NCBI GenBank assembly: GCA_900314755.1
Contig: OMWH01000004.1
Location: 62,001 to 126,000, forward strand
DNA length: 64,000 bases
From: an uncultured Prevotellaceae bacterium
Lineage (GTDB): Bacteria; Bacteroidota; Bacteroidia; Bacteroidales; Bacteroidaceae
Reading direction: 5' to 3'
Shown here: positions 33,874 to 44,175 of the stretch, piece by piece
How positions within the stretch are numbered: position 1 is the stretch's first letter
How the letters are laid out: each line of letters begins with the position of its first letter
Notes under the pieces: generated by a model
What the model saw: the letters and a program-made list of their open reading frames with translations, nothing else
Databases searched by the model: none
What the model was told of the DNA's origin: nothing
Program-made: the position numbers and the translations under genes

Positions 33874-35826
33874 CTAACGATAAGCAGGATTCTGATACGC
33901 AATTTTCTCTTCATCAGACATCTCCAAACCATCAATCTGACCCTGCGGTATAGGACGCAGATAATAGTTTGCAGGAATGTTACGAGTTACTGTCTGTAAC
34001 TCACGATCTGTTGCTCCTGTACCAGCAATACGATAGGTGCCAGCCTTCTCTGCCCATGTCTGGGTACGTACCAAATCGAACCAACGGTAACCCTCACCCC
34101 AGAACTCACGCATACGCTCATCTAAGATGAAGTCAATGGTGATGGTTGCGGGAGTTGCGGCAACCATAGCAGCACTGTTGTCAACGCTGACAGCAACATT
34201 ATCATTCTGAGACCACGTCTGTTTACCGGCACGGTCACGAAGCACATTAACTAGATCACGTGCAGACTTAGAACCAGTAGCGCCCTTGACTGCTGCCTCT
34301 GCGGCAATCAGATAAAATTCCGAGAACTTGGCGATGTTGAAAGGACGGGGACTACCACCATTAGGAGTACCGAGTCCGCTGCCATTATCCGTGCGGTACA
34401 TACCTATCTTCCAATTGATTGGATATTTGAAACGGCTGATGTTGTTGACACCAACAACAAAGTCGGCACGACCTGGCAGTTTTCCTGCACCTACACCAGC
34501 ACCGTCAGCTGACCAGTCGATATTCGCAGCAGTAGCTTCGTCAACGAAACTGAAGTATACCTCACCTGGACCTACCTGCAAGCCATTGGCTCCTTCTACG
34601 TAAGTGTCTGCCTTACCAGCTTTGTCGAAATTAGTATGATAACGTAGCGTGAAAGTAGCATCATATCGAGAATCAATAGCTTTAACGGCATCTTCCCATG
34701 CACCACCTTCAATGAAGTTGTCCGCAATAGCTGCCATACGGGTCCAAGGACGACCAAGGGCTTGTACTGCCTCACGACTGATGGGATTAATGGACTCACC
34801 TGTAGAGCCCTTAGCGGTCAGAAGACCATAGTTCCACGAAGTCATCCAATAGGCGAAATTCTCTGGAGAGTTACCATTTCCCCAACCATAGCCGTTACCA
34901 CCATTACCATATTTCTCATTCTCATTATGATCGGCATAGAGCATAATTTCTGAATTACGATCATTGGTAGCGACATTGACATCATAGAATGTAGGCTGCA
35001 AACCATAAGGACCAGGATTGTTGATGGCAGCCAGTGCCACGTCGTATGCCTGCTGGTAATACCATGCGGCATTATGTCCGTCTGGGTCAGTGCGTTGAGC
35101 CTCAGGATAAGTGGGAATGTTCTTGGGATTTTCCAACCACCACGCATAGGTCAGGTAAGCCTTTGAAAGATATAGGCGAGCCAGATTCTTAGAGGCCGAA
35201 CCTGTGAGACGTGGAGTTTCTGGTAAATTATCTATAGCAGTTAGTAGATCGGGAAAAATGGCTTTTGTATACACCTCTGGAACCGTGTTACGTACAGAAG
35301 AGCGGATGGTAGAAGTATTAAACTTTAGTTCACCAGCACCTAAGTCCAGAGGAACACCTCCAAAGGTCTGTACCAATAGGAAATAGTCGAAAGCACGGAA
35401 GAAACGAGCCTCTGAGAGCAGCGACTCATCAATACCTGCTGCCTCTCCATTCTCTATAACACCACTTGCGGTATTGATATTAGTAAACGCTTGCCCCCAG
35501 AGGACATCGGAACGGCTGCTGGTCGCTGTCAGCGAACCTGCGTCTGTAAAATCTGCATCCTTGAAATTATTGTCTGCAGACTGTGCATAAGTATACTCAT
35601 CGGTACCAGTCTCACAGATATTGAGATAGTAACCATTTCCATATATATAACGCAGGTGCGCATAAAGTGCGGTAAGACCACCCTCGATACCTTCCTCTGT
35701 CGTAAAGAAGGTCGGGTCAAATTGGCTGCGCGGTTGCTCGTCAAGAACGCTTCCGCATGAAGAGCACATCAATAGTGCGGCAAGTAATGCGCAGATAACG
35801 ACGATTTTATTGAAAAATACTTTCAT
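33874..35826 (-). CDS. xusB: SusD/RagB-like outer-membrane glycan-binding lipoprotein (XusB)
   Basis: The 650-residue lipoprotein (CSSCGSVLDEQ) starts with the typical SusD opening DEQPRSQFDPTFFTTEEGIE split around family positions. It contains ARFFRAFDYFLLVQTFGGVPL (helix that contacts the SusC barrel) and ends with the RagB segment ERMREFWGEGYRWFDLVRT and a PIPQGQIDG tail. It pairs with xusA, whose stop lies 12 bp upstream. It is longer than XusD and only distantly similar to it, as expected for the two SusCD pairs of the xus core. Confidence 0.94.
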   Translation of the reverse strand: MKVFFNKIVVICALLAALLMCSSCGSVLDEQPRSQFDPTFFTTEEGIEGGLTALYAHLRYIYGNGYYLNICETGTDEYTYAQSADNNFKDADFTDAGSLTATSSRSDVLWGQAFTNINTASGVIENGEAAGIDESLLSEARFFRAFDYFLLVQTFGGVPLDLGAGELKFNTSTIRSSVRNTVPEVYTKAIFPDLLTAIDNLPETPRLTGSASKNLARLYLSKAYLTYAWWLENPKNIPTYPEAQRTDPDGHNAAWYYQQAYDVALAAINNPGPYGLQPTFYDVNVATNDRNSEIMLYADHNENEKYGNGGNGYGWGNGNSPENFAYWMTSWNYGLLTAKGSTGESINPISREAVQALGRPWTRMAAIADNFIEGGAWEDAVKAIDSRYDATFTLRYHTNFDKAGKADTYVEGANGLQVGPGEVYFSFVDEATAANIDWSADGAGVGAGKLPGRADFVVGVNNISRFKYPINWKIGMYRTDNGSGLGTPNGGSPRPFNIAKFSEFYLIAAEAAVKGATGSKSARDLVNVLRDRAGKQTWSQNDNVAVSVDNSAAMVAATPATITIDFILDERMREFWGEGYRWFDLVRTQTWAEKAGTYRIAGTGATDRELQTVTRNIPANYYLRPIPQGQIDGLEMSDEEKIAYQNPAYR

Positions 35827-35838
35827 AATAGTAAGTCT

Positions 35839-38800
35839 TTAGAATGTTACGTTGATACCAAACAAGAAGTTGCGGGTTGCTGGGGTATTATATCCGATAA
35901 TCGGCATCATATGCTTTCCCGTATATCCTTCCAGTGTCGTTGCAGTGGTACTGCTATTATTAGCAAGCGTGTTGGTCTCAGGATCAAGACCACACTCGTT
36001 GTTATAGGGCGAGAAGAGTACAAATGGATTCTGAACGGTTGCATATAGACGCAAGCGGCTAATGCCTAAGTCTTTCACGAATTTCATATGTTCGAAATTA
36101 TAACCTAAGGTGATGGCGCGGATTTTCAGATAACCTGCGTTGAAGTAACCCAGTGTTGAACCATACTTGGGGTTATCATTAGAAGTAATACCACCTGGTT
36201 TCGGATATTTAGCACCCGTATTCTCTTCTGTCCAATAATCAACATCAAGGTTGCCACGACGACCTGTCAGCATGTTCAGATAGCCATTGGATGAGTGAAT
36301 GGCACTGATGAGTTTACCACCAATCTGGAATGCACCGATGACATTGAGGTCGAAGTGCTTGTAGCTCACTGTCGTATTGAAACCTCCCATCAGATCAGGC
36401 TCCATATCCATTATTTGACGATCATCGGCATTGATCTGGCGAACAGGTTTCCCATCAGCATCGTACTCACCAGTATACTGTACCTTTATCATACCTACGT
36501 TACCACCCGGCTCCAAAACGTCGAGGTAAGGATCGCCTTCTTGCCAGATTCCGATATTCTTATAGTCGTAGATGACATCGATAGGATAACCAACGAACCA
36601 TCGGTTTGCAACATCCTCTTTCTGACCTGAGGCAAGCTCCGTCAACTTATTGCGGTTAGCATAGAGATTGATACCAGCTTCCCAGTTCCAGCCATTCTTA
36701 TTATCTATGATGATACCGTTCAATGTGAACTCAAAACCTTTATTCTCAGTCTTACCGATATTTCCCGTGAAACTTCCTACACCGGAGGTTGAGGGCATGG
36801 AGACATCCAACAGAATATTGTCCGTCTTCTGGGTATAGTACTCGAAAGTACCAGACAAACGACCGTTAAAGAGTGAAAAGTCCAAGCCAAAGTTCCATGT
36901 CTTGCTATACTCCCAACCTAGCTCTGGGTTAGGCAGTGAGGATACATAGTAACCTGTAGTATGAGTCGTATTAAAGTTATAGTCACGTGTGGCAAGAGCA
37001 CCTAAGGTAGAATATGGGCTGATACTCTGGTTAGAGGTCTCACCATAACCGATACGCAATTTCAGGTTATCAATCCACTTAATATTCTCCATGAAACGCT
37101 CACGAGCAATATTCCAACCAACAGAGACAGCAGGATAGGTGTGCCACTGATGTCCTTTGGCAAGACGAGAAGAGGCATCAGCACGAATGGCTGCTGAAAT
37201 CATGTACTTATTGTCGTAGGAATACATTACACGACCCATCCAAGACATCAGACCGCTCTGCCAATAGTCATAGTTGTTGAGATTTTTCTCTCCCAAGGCA
37301 GATGCAAGGTTGAAATACTGGAAATAAGCTGCTGGAATTTCTGTGACAGCGGCACCCGTCTGTTCGAATGTCGTCTCTTCAGCAGAGTACATACCAACTA
37401 CGTTAACATGGTGTTTTTCTGCGAACGTACGATCATAGGTTATCACATTCTCAATAGCCCAGTTACGGGTACTATTCTCCTTTACAGAACCTGAATTACG
37501 ATAATCTGGATTGGTATTGTTGATACCTACACCGGTATAGACGCCTTCCTTACTTGAGCGATAGTTCAAACCTAGGTTCAGGCGATAGCTCAGACCCTCT
37601 ACCCAAGGACATTTCACTTCTGCAAATAGCGTATTATAACTTCCAATTCCTTTGTTTTCGTTTAACCAGTTATCCTTATTATCTTCTATCACGTCTTTGG
37701 TGAGCACCCATGTCTCATCATTAGGCATGTGAACGGTACGTTTCAAGTTTCCATCCTCATCGTACGGACTTGCCAGTGGACTCATGCTCAGTACGTTATA
37801 CAGACCGACATTAGAGCCTTTAGAGATACGGTAGCTGTTGTTGGTAGTCAGTCCGAAACGGAACCATTTACCTACCATCTGGTCGAAATTACCACGGATG
37901 CTTACACGATCATAGCCCTGTGAGGGAACTACAGCCTCATCGTGATAGTAACCAGCACCGAAACTATAGCTACCACCCTGAGTACCTCCTGATACAGTGA
38001 TGTCATGGTTGTGGCTTACACCTGTCTTGTAGAACATATCCTGCCAGTCAGTGTTGGTTTTATCACTTTCCTCAAGAGAGTTATCATACTGTCCTGCATA
38101 TTTACGCATCTTAGCAAACGTAGGTCCATCCATCATTGGATATTTCTTAAAGATGGTCTTGAAACTTACGTAACCATTATAGCTGACTTTTGCAGGTGTA
38201 CCCATAGCTCCCTTAACAGTAGTAATCATAATGACACCATTGGCACCACGGCTTCCATAAATAGCAGTAGCAGAAGCATCTTTTAGAATATCCATTGACT
38301 TGATGTCGCTGGGATTGATATCTGAAAGTTGCCCCATAAATGGAATGCCATCAAGCACGATCAACGGATCGTTAGAAGCACTAAGTGAGCGCTGACCACG
38401 GATACGGATTTGCATCTCAGCACCAGGCTGTGAGGATGTCTGAGTCATCAGCACACCGGCAACTCGCCCTTGTAATGCCTGTGCGGCATTAGTAGCAGCA
38501 ATCTGATTCAGCTTCTCACCATTGATATTAACAACAGAACCTGTGACCGCTTCACGACGTTGGGTACCATAACCAATGACCACTACCTCATTAAGGCTGC
38601 GCCCCTCTTGCTCTAATATAATATTAATATGATCGCGCGCGGGAACCTCTTGAGTAACATAACCGACATAAGAGATAACGAGTGTAACACCCGTATTCGC
38701 ATTGAGATGAAAATTACCGTTAATATCGGTAACAGAACCTGTGTTACTGCCTTTAATCATAACAGTAGCACCAATCAGAGGACCTTCAGAGTCACTGACA

Positions 38801-38931
38801 TTACCAGTGATCTCTTTAGATTGTTGTACAGACATGCTTGTTCGAACATTTTCTGCCTGCACCTGCGGGGAAAACATAAGCCCTACTAGAGCCAAGATCC
38901 CCATTGTTAGGGTAGTTTTACTTTTACACAT
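35839..38931 (-). CDS. xusA: SusC/RagA-like TonB-dependent outer-membrane transporter (XusA)
   Basis: The 1030-residue product has a signal peptide (LALVGLMFSPQVQA), a carboxypeptidase-regulatory-like domain (ITGNVSDSEGPLIGATVMI) and LNEVVVIGYGTQRREAVTGSV. The plug has ALQGRVAGVLM and IRIRGQRSL, and the beta-barrel ends FLFGINVTF. It is the first gene of the xus locus in its transcription direction, with a clear promoter at 38978. The imported ligand (xylan fragments) is inferred from the downstream GH10 enzyme and known xus synteny. Confidence 0.95.
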   Translation of the reverse strand: MCKSKTTLTMGILALVGLMFSPQVQAENVRTSMSVQQSKEITGNVSDSEGPLIGATVMIKGSNTGSVTDINGNFHLNANTGVTLVISYVGYVTQEVPARDHINIILEQEGRSLNEVVVIGYGTQRREAVTGSVVNINGEKLNQIAATNAAQALQGRVAGVLMTQTSSQPGAEMQIRIRGQRSLSASNDPLIVLDGIPFMGQLSDINPSDIKSMDILKDASATAIYGSRGANGVIMITTVKGAMGTPAKVSYNGYVSFKTIFKKYPMMDGPTFAKMRKYAGQYDNSLEESDKTNTDWQDMFYKTGVSHNHDITVSGGTQGGSYSFGAGYYHDEAVVPSQGYDRVSIRGNFDQMVGKWFRFGLTTNNSYRISKGSNVGLYNVLSMSPLASPYDEDGNLKRTVHMPNDETWVLTKDVIEDNKDNWLNENKGIGSYNTLFAEVKCPWVEGLSYRLNLGLNYRSSKEGVYTGVGINNTNPDYRNSGSVKENSTRNWAIENVITYDRTFAEKHHVNVVGMYSAEETTFEQTGAAVTEIPAAYFQYFNLASALGEKNLNNYDYWQSGLMSWMGRVMYSYDNKYMISAAIRADASSRLAKGHQWHTYPAVSVGWNIARERFMENIKWIDNLKLRIGYGETSNQSISPYSTLGALATRDYNFNTTHTTGYYVSSLPNPELGWEYSKTWNFGLDFSLFNGRLSGTFEYYTQKTDNILLDVSMPSTSGVGSFTGNIGKTENKGFEFTLNGIIIDNKNGWNWEAGINLYANRNKLTELASGQKEDVANRWFVGYPIDVIYDYKNIGIWQEGDPYLDVLEPGGNVGMIKVQYTGEYDADGKPVRQINADDRQIMDMEPDLMGGFNTTVSYKHFDLNVIGAFQIGGKLISAIHSSNGYLNMLTGRRGNLDVDYWTEENTGAKYPKPGGITSNDNPKYGSTLGYFNAGYLKIRAITLGYNFEHMKFVKDLGISRLRLYATVQNPFVLFSPYNNECGLDPETNTLANNSSTTATTLEGYTGKHMMPIIGYNTPATRNFLFGINVTF

Positions 38932-38977
38932 AGTTGAACTTTTAAGGATGTTTTAAGCTCATTAATTAACTATGGTG

Positions 38978-38985
38978 CAAAGATA
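38978..38985 (-). promoter_or_regulatory. xusA promoter -7 box
   Basis: Minus-strand TATCTTTG, about 47 bp before the xusA start. In known systems the locus is induced by a hybrid two-component regulator; no such gene lies in this window. Confidence 0.72.
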
Positions 38986-39048
38986 TAAAGTTTTTTTGTT
39001 ACAATGGCAAAAAAGTTGTTACCAAAGTATTCATTTATGTTTCATGTT

Positions 39049-40707
39049 TCAAAAATTATACAATTTTATGTGCAAAATTGTCCACCTTCCACATGAAATT
39101 CGTGCATGACGACCCTGATGATCCTGATCGCCATTATGCCTACGGACATATATAATATGTCCGTCCTGATCTATTTTTACCTCATCTACAAAACCAATTC
39201 CAATACGCTTCCCATTAAAAGAAAAATTATTTGTAGATTTCTTCTCATTTTGTCCACCTTTCAAGATAAATCCATCCTCCCCCAATGCCACTTCATGCAA
39301 GAATTGATACTCATACTCTGAGGCAAAGCTAACCACCACCCCATTGCCTGCCAACAGATATTCATCATTAGTTAGCTTCATCAAGACTGCTCCTCCCTCG
39401 GGCCATATAGAACCATCTGTAGCGCGAGAATCCCATGGCAAAGTAAAAAAATGACGACAAGTAATAATCGTTTCACCATCTTTTATAATACGTTCTTTAT
39501 CTTGCTGATCGAAAAGCAAACCCCATGACTGGGAAATTGGCTTTTTACTATTTGCTTTCATCGATATTAGCTGTCGCATTATATGATAAGCTTGTGTAAC
39601 GGACTGGGTCTCTTGAATTGATGCTTCATCAATTGCAAAAGGTGAAAATCCAAGAGCATCATGCTCTCCAAAAACATATAGAGCACGCACACCACTATTT
39701 TCACAGCAACGACTTTCAGGAATAAAAAGACGATTATTGGGCAATGCATACTGCTTTGCCCATCCCTTAAAACCTGTATCATAAATATCTGGGGCAAGCA
39801 TCTCTAATTGAGGAGCACCTGCGTGCCACAAGTCAATAAGATGTGCTAGAGGACCTGCAGATGGATATTGTCCAGGTAACCGGCCACGACTATTTAGAGC
39901 AGCATTTACATAAAGAGGTATCTGAGTGTATTTTCTTGCTGTCTCACAAAGACCGCCCACATAACGAGCATAGTAATAAGCCATGAAAATCTCATCTGTA
40001 AAAATATCATCGCCAAACATTTCTTTCCATGTAATTACTGGTGAAGAGGAAAGGGGGAGAGACAAACGTTGCTTCAACCATGGGTGAAGTTCCTCCTGAT
40101 GACTTTTAAGATAGTTGACAAGCTCCTTTGGAACCCCTTTTTTGTAGATTTCATCGGCGATTTTTGAGTGGTCACGAGCCGATTCCAGCATACCAATTTC
40201 ATTCTCTACCTGTATCATACTGACAACATCATGCCCTGTAGCTACAATATGTTTAATCAGCATCTCAAAGGCACAATTGTCAGCTTGAAATACATTTTTA
40301 GAAAAACAACTGGCAATCTCTAAGGGTTTCCCCTCTTCTGTGCAGGCACGAGGAAAACGCCTTGTATTTTTTTTAAACCATAATGGTGTATAACATGACA
40401 TGGAATTTTTCCAAGCACCAAACCACAGAAAAACAATTTTCAGGTCGTTCTCTCGTGCTCTTTGAATTATATGATCAATAAGAGAAAAGTCAAATCTACC
40501 TTCCTCTGGTTCTATGAATTCCCAATAAGCCGGCACTAAAACTGTATTTAGCCCCAACACCTTCATACGAGGAATCACCTTGTCGACATCCTCCACGGAA
40601 GTCACTGCGGAATTACTCAACTCTCCTCCAAGGATCATTGATCTTTCTTGTGCTTGTAGTCCAAGAACTACAAAACATGCTATGATTAACAATGTAGCTT
40701 GTTTCAT
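39049..40707 (-). CDS. GH35-type beta-galactosidase-like glycoside hydrolase with DUF5597-like C terminus
   Basis: The 552-residue product has a signal peptide (LLIIACFVVLGLQAQ) and a TIM-barrel glycosidase of GH35/GH42 type. Visible features are LNTVLVPAYWEFIEPEEG, WFGAWKNSMSCYTPLW, the acid/base Glu170 in QVENEIG and the probable nucleophile Glu331 in FIPESRC. The C-terminal third matches the DUF5597 pattern. It may remove galactose or a related sugar from plant polysaccharide side chains; exact activity is unknown. It lies between mutS and the xus locus on the same strand, with no clear promoter in the 48-bp gap from mutS. It is more AT-rich than its neighbours. Confidence 0.82.
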   Translation of the reverse strand: MKQATLLIIACFVVLGLQAQERSMILGGELSNSAVTSVEDVDKVIPRMKVLGLNTVLVPAYWEFIEPEEGRFDFSLIDHIIQRARENDLKIVFLWFGAWKNSMSCYTPLWFKKNTRRFPRACTEEGKPLEIASCFSKNVFQADNCAFEMLIKHIVATGHDVVSMIQVENEIGMLESARDHSKIADEIYKKGVPKELVNYLKSHQEELHPWLKQRLSLPLSSSPVITWKEMFGDDIFTDEIFMAYYYARYVGGLCETARKYTQIPLYVNAALNSRGRLPGQYPSAGPLAHLIDLWHAGAPQLEMLAPDIYDTGFKGWAKQYALPNNRLFIPESRCCENSGVRALYVFGEHDALGFSPFAIDEASIQETQSVTQAYHIMRQLISMKANSKKPISQSWGLLFDQQDKERIIKDGETIITCRHFFTLPWDSRATDGSIWPEGGAVLMKLTNDEYLLAGNGVVVSFASEYEYQFLHEVALGEDGFILKGGQNEKKSTNNFSFNGKRIGIGFVDEVKIDQDGHIIYVRRHNGDQDHQGRHARISCGRWTILHIKLYNF

Positions 40708-40755
40708 CTGTTTTTTTATTATGTCCTTGCCAAAAAGTCTCTTTTTCCCTCACCA

Positions 40756-43371
40756 CTATCTCCCACTAACAATTTTTTTAATGTCATTGAGTTTATTGAG
40801 TGCCTCCAGAGGAGTGAGATTGTTGACATCTAATCCTAAAATTTCATCACGGACCTGACAAAGAACAGGGTCGTCCAACTGAAAGAAAGAGAGTTGCATA
40901 CCCTCCCGGCTCTGGGCAATCTCTGCTGTTGGCTTACCTGCCTTACCCACCTGTGCATTGTCTGCCTCTAACTGCTGTAAGATGACATTAGCACGCTTGA
41001 CAATAGACTTGGGCATACCTGCTATTTCTGCAACATGGATACCGAAGGAATGCTCAGACCCACCCTTTTCCAGTTTACGTAGGAAAATGACTTTTCCGTC
41101 GACTTCCTTTACGCTGACATTATAGTTGCGGATACGGCTGAAATGTTTCTCCATCTCGTTTAACTCATGATAGTGGGTGGCGAAGAGTGTACGTGCCTGT
41201 GCTTTGGGATGCTCATGGAGATACTCTACTATTGCCCAAGCAATAGAGATACCATCGTATGTACTAGTGCCACGCCCTAACTCGTCAAAGAGTACCAAAG
41301 AGTGCGGAGTAACATTATTCAGGATATTCGCCGCCTCCGTCATCTCCACCATGAAGGTGGACTCACCCAAGGAGATATTATCAGAGGCTCCTACACGAGT
41401 AAATATCTTATCGACTAATCCAATACGTGCACTCTCAGCAGGAACAAAACTGCCTATCTGTGCCAAGAGGGTTATCAATGCAGTCTGTCGCAGCAATGCT
41501 GACTTACCAGCCATATTCGGACCCGTAATAATGATAATCTGCTGATGATCACCGTCCAAAAACACATCATTAGGCACATATCGCTCGTCTAAGGGCAATT
41601 GTGTCTCAATAACCGGATGTCGTCCCTGCTTGATGTCAATGATATTGCTCTCATCAATTTGTGGACGGACATAGTGATTCTCTTCTGCCGCCTTCGCTGC
41701 AGAGAGGAGACAATCAAGGTGCGCAATAACATTGGCATTAATCTGTATGTCTGAGATATACGTTTGCAGGGCAGTAACCAATTCATTAAATAGCCGTTGC
41801 TCCAACGACAATATCTTATCCTCAGCCCCGAGTATTTTCTCCTCATATTCCTTCAGTTCCTGAGTGATATACCGTTCTGCTTGAGCCAGCGTCTGCTTTC
41901 TCACCCACTCAGCAGGCACTTTATCCTTATAGGTATTACGCACCTCTAAATAATAACCAAACACATTGTTATAGCCGATTTTCAAAGAGGCAATACCTGT
42001 TGCCGCAGTCTCACGCTCCTGAATTTGCATGAGGTAGTCCTTTCCAGAATAAGCGATATGCCGCAGGTCGTCCAGCTCACTATTCACCCCATCACGGATG
42101 ACCCCACCCTTCTGCACCATCTGAGGTGGGTCATTGGTTATTTCACGCTCAATACGGTCACGGATCTCCTCACAAAGACTCAACTGCTCCCCTACCCTTC
42201 GTAACGATCCGTTAGTAGCTTGTAAGCAAGCAGACTTAATAGGTTCAATAGCCTGCAAGGCAACTTTCAACTGTACTACCTCACGAGGTGTCACACGTCC
42301 TACGGCAACCTTGGAGATGATGCGCTCCAGATCACCAATACGCTGCAATTGGCTGTCAATACACTGACGGAATTCCGGCTCACGGAAGAAATACTCAACT
42401 ATATCCAAACGGTCATTGATGGATTTAGTATCTTTCAAAGGGAATACCAGCCAACGACGCAGTAAGCGTCCACCCATAGGAGATACTGTATGATCAATTA
42501 CATCCAAGAGTGTTTTTCCACCTTCCTGCATCGTACTTACTAACTCAAGGGAACGAACAGTAAACTTATCCAAACGGACGTAACGCTCCTCCTCTATACG
42601 AGTCAAAGATGTAATATGGGCTATCTGGGTATGCAGCGTCTGCTCCAAATATTGGAGTATAGCTCCTGCCGCAATGACACCATTTTTCAAATGGTCAACA
42701 CCAAACCCTTTCAGCGACTTCACATTGAAATGTTTATAGAGTTTCTGATGGGCTGTCTGTTCTGTGAACACCCAATCATCAAGTTCAAAAGTACAATAGC
42801 GTATTCCAAAATATTTCTCAAAGTCATGCTTGTGCTCACGATTATAGAGCACCTCTTTAGGTTGGAAGTTACCCATTAATTTCTCCACATAGTCATAGGT
42901 ACCCTCACCTGTCAGGAACTCACCAGTTGAGATATCAAGAAATGCCACTCCACAAGCATTCTTCCCGAAATGTAAAGCTGCAAGGAAATTATTCTCCTTG
43001 TAGTTAAGCACATTATCCTGCATAGCGACACCAGGAGTCACCAATTCCGTAATACCACGCTTGACCAACTTTTTGGTGAGTTTCGGATCCTCCAACTGGT
43101 CGCAAATAGCGACACGCTTTCCTGCACGGATCAATTTTGGCAGATAGGTGTCGAGGGCATGATGGGGAAATCCCGCCATCTCGTCGCCCCTCACCCCTGC
43201 CCCATTATTACGGCGTGTCAGGGTAATACCTAATATCTGTGCTGCTGTAATAGCATCCTCACAGTATGTCTCATAGAAGTCGCCACAACGAAACAGCAAT
43301 ATAGCCTCAGGATGTTTCGCCTTAAGGTCGAAGAATTGCTTCATCATTGGGGTCAGTTCCTTCTTTGCCAT
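40756..43371 (-). CDS. mutS: DNA mismatch repair protein MutS
   Basis: MutS recognises mismatches and small loops and starts repair. The 871-residue product has the mismatch-binding domain I (FYETYCEDA; the canonical F-x-E motif), then connector and lever domains, and the ATPase domain with Walker [14 protein letters not shown]. It also has the signature [14 protein letters not shown], Walker [17 protein letters not shown] and [10 protein letters not shown]. The ~60-residue C-terminal tail carries the dimerisation/beta-clamp region ([11 protein letters not shown]). Transcription starts from the shared extended promoter in the left arm of the 90-bp inverted repeat. Confidence 0.97.
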   Translation of the reverse strand: MAKKELTPMMKQFFDLKAKHPEAILLFRCGDFYETYCEDAITAAQILGITLTRRNNGAGVRGDEMAGFPHHALDTYLPKLIRAGKRVAICDQLEDPKLTKKLVKRGITELVTPGVAMQDNVLNYKENNFLAALHFGKNACGVAFLDISTGEFLTGEGTYDYVEKLMGNFQPKEVLYNREHKHDFEKYFGIRYCTFELDDWVFTEQTAHQKLYKHFNVKSLKGFGVDHLKNGVIAAGAILQYLEQTLHTQIAHITSLTRIEEERYVRLDKFTVRSLELVSTMQEGGKTLLDVIDHTVSPMGGRLLRRWLVFPLKDTKSINDRLDIVEYFFREPEFRQCIDSQLQRIGDLERIISKVAVGRVTPREVVQLKVALQAIEPIKSACLQATNGSLRRVGEQLSLCEEIRDRIEREITNDPPQMVQKGGVIRDGVNSELDDLRHIAYSGKDYLMQIQERETAATGIASLKIGYNNVFGYYLEVRNTYKDKVPAEWVRKQTLAQAERYITQELKEYEEKILGAEDKILSLEQRLFNELVTALQTYISDIQINANVIAHLDCLLSAAKAAEENHYVRPQIDESNIIDIKQGRHPVIETQLPLDERYVPNDVFLDGDHQQIIIITGPNMAGKSALLRQTALITLLAQIGSFVPAESARIGLVDKIFTRVGASDNISLGESTFMVEMTEAANILNNVTPHSLVLFDELGRGTSTYDGISIAWAIVEYLHEHPKAQARTLFATHYHELNEMEKHFSRIRNYNVSVKEVDGKVIFLRKLEKGGSEHSFGIHVAEIAGMPKSIVKRANVILQQLEADNAQVGKAGKPTAEIAQSREGMQLSFFQLDDPVLCQVRDEILGLDVNNLTPLEALNKLNDIKKIVSGR

Positions 43372-43397
43372 TTTTGTTTCTTTTTATATTTCCGAGT

Positions 43398-43487
43398 TGC
43401 AAAGATACGATTAAGTGAGCAAAATGCCAAAATATATTTGAACATTTTCGAACGTGAGTATCTTAAAAACTTGTTTTAAAGATACGA
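43398..43487. repeat. Left arm of a perfect 90-bp inverted repeat
   Basis: Its reverse complement is identical over all 90 bases to 44165-44254. A weaker match continues inward to about 43515. It contains the mutS promoter and begins a second promoter copy (-7 box 43477-43484). Confidence 0.93.
43400..43431 (-). promoter_or_regulatory. Shared extended promoter, mutS copy
   Basis: On the minus strand: TTTGG (43431-43427), a 19-nt spacer with CTCACTTAATCG, TATCTTTG (43407-43400). About 25 nt of leader precede mutS. A second, degraded copy (TATCTTTA, same 19-nt spacing) lies at 43477-43508. Confidence 0.87.
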
Positions 43488-44164
43488 ATAAGTGAGTAAA
43501 ATGCCAAATTTCTTCGCTTGTTTCTCAAGATATAGTTCATCCCTCACTCCGATATCAGTTATGGGGGTACTCCGATATCTCCTATGGGTCAAGCAAGGCA
43601 TCCTTTAGGGGGTAAAGGAGATATCCCCAAGACCCTTAGAGATAATCCCCAAGGGTCATGAAGCCCGTACCTTCGACCCACGGAGCCCCGGGCTTCGCAA
43701 CCCACATGCCGTATTTTGGTAAACATAGTAACTGTGTTGAATGAATATTAAGGGCAAAATCGCCATTCGTTGTCACCCTTGTTACCTCGTTGCCACACGT
43801 AACACGCTGATTCTCAAGTAATGTTGCAAGGTGGCAACGGTTGCAAGGGTAAAAAACTTTATGTATGCGCGCGTGCGCGCGAGGAATTCTGATACTCCTA
43901 TCAAAAAATACGAGTAACTTATCAAACAATACGAGTATCATAATTTTTATTCCGATGCTCGGAATAAACAATACGACTGGCAGATTTTTCATTCCGCCAG
44001 TCGTATTTATAAATAGTAGCAATATTTTTGAGCGTTTCGTAAATAATTGCAACCTTGTCAGTATACTCTAACTCCATATTTTAGTATCTGATTCTTGAAT
44101 ACGGGATTCGAGGGGAGGAAAATGGGCAAAAATTGCAAATAAATTTGCATTTTCGCTCACTTAA
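43488..44164. other. 677-bp gene-free spacer inside the inverted repeat, rich in small palindromes
   Basis: No convincing coding frame is present. Visible structures are: two direct ACTCCGATATC copies 23 bp apart (43546, 43569); GAAGCCCG/CGGGCTTC (about 43659-43698); and an alternating GCGCGCGTGCGCGCG tract (43866-43880). Two direct copies of a ~17-bp unit ending AATACGAGTA lie around 43891-43938. ATTCCGA-TGC-TCGGAAT (about 43949-43965) and an AATACGACTGGC/GCCAGTCGTATT stem (about 43970-44009) follow. It could encode a structured RNA or be the core of a non-autonomous element. Confidence 0.6.
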
Positions 44165-44175
44165 TCGTATCTTTA
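44144..44175 (+). promoter_or_regulatory. Shared extended promoter, distal leuS-side copy
   Basis: TTTGC (44144-44148), 19-nt spacer with CTCACTTAATCG, TATCTTTA (44168-44175). The last base of the box deviates from consensus, so its activity is doubtful. Confidence 0.6.

Noticed and set aside
43636-44052. 138-codon minus-strand frame inside the 677-bp spacer
   Set aside because: It runs across the hairpins and the alternating GC tract, lacks a plausible start context, and reads as repeat-derived sequence.
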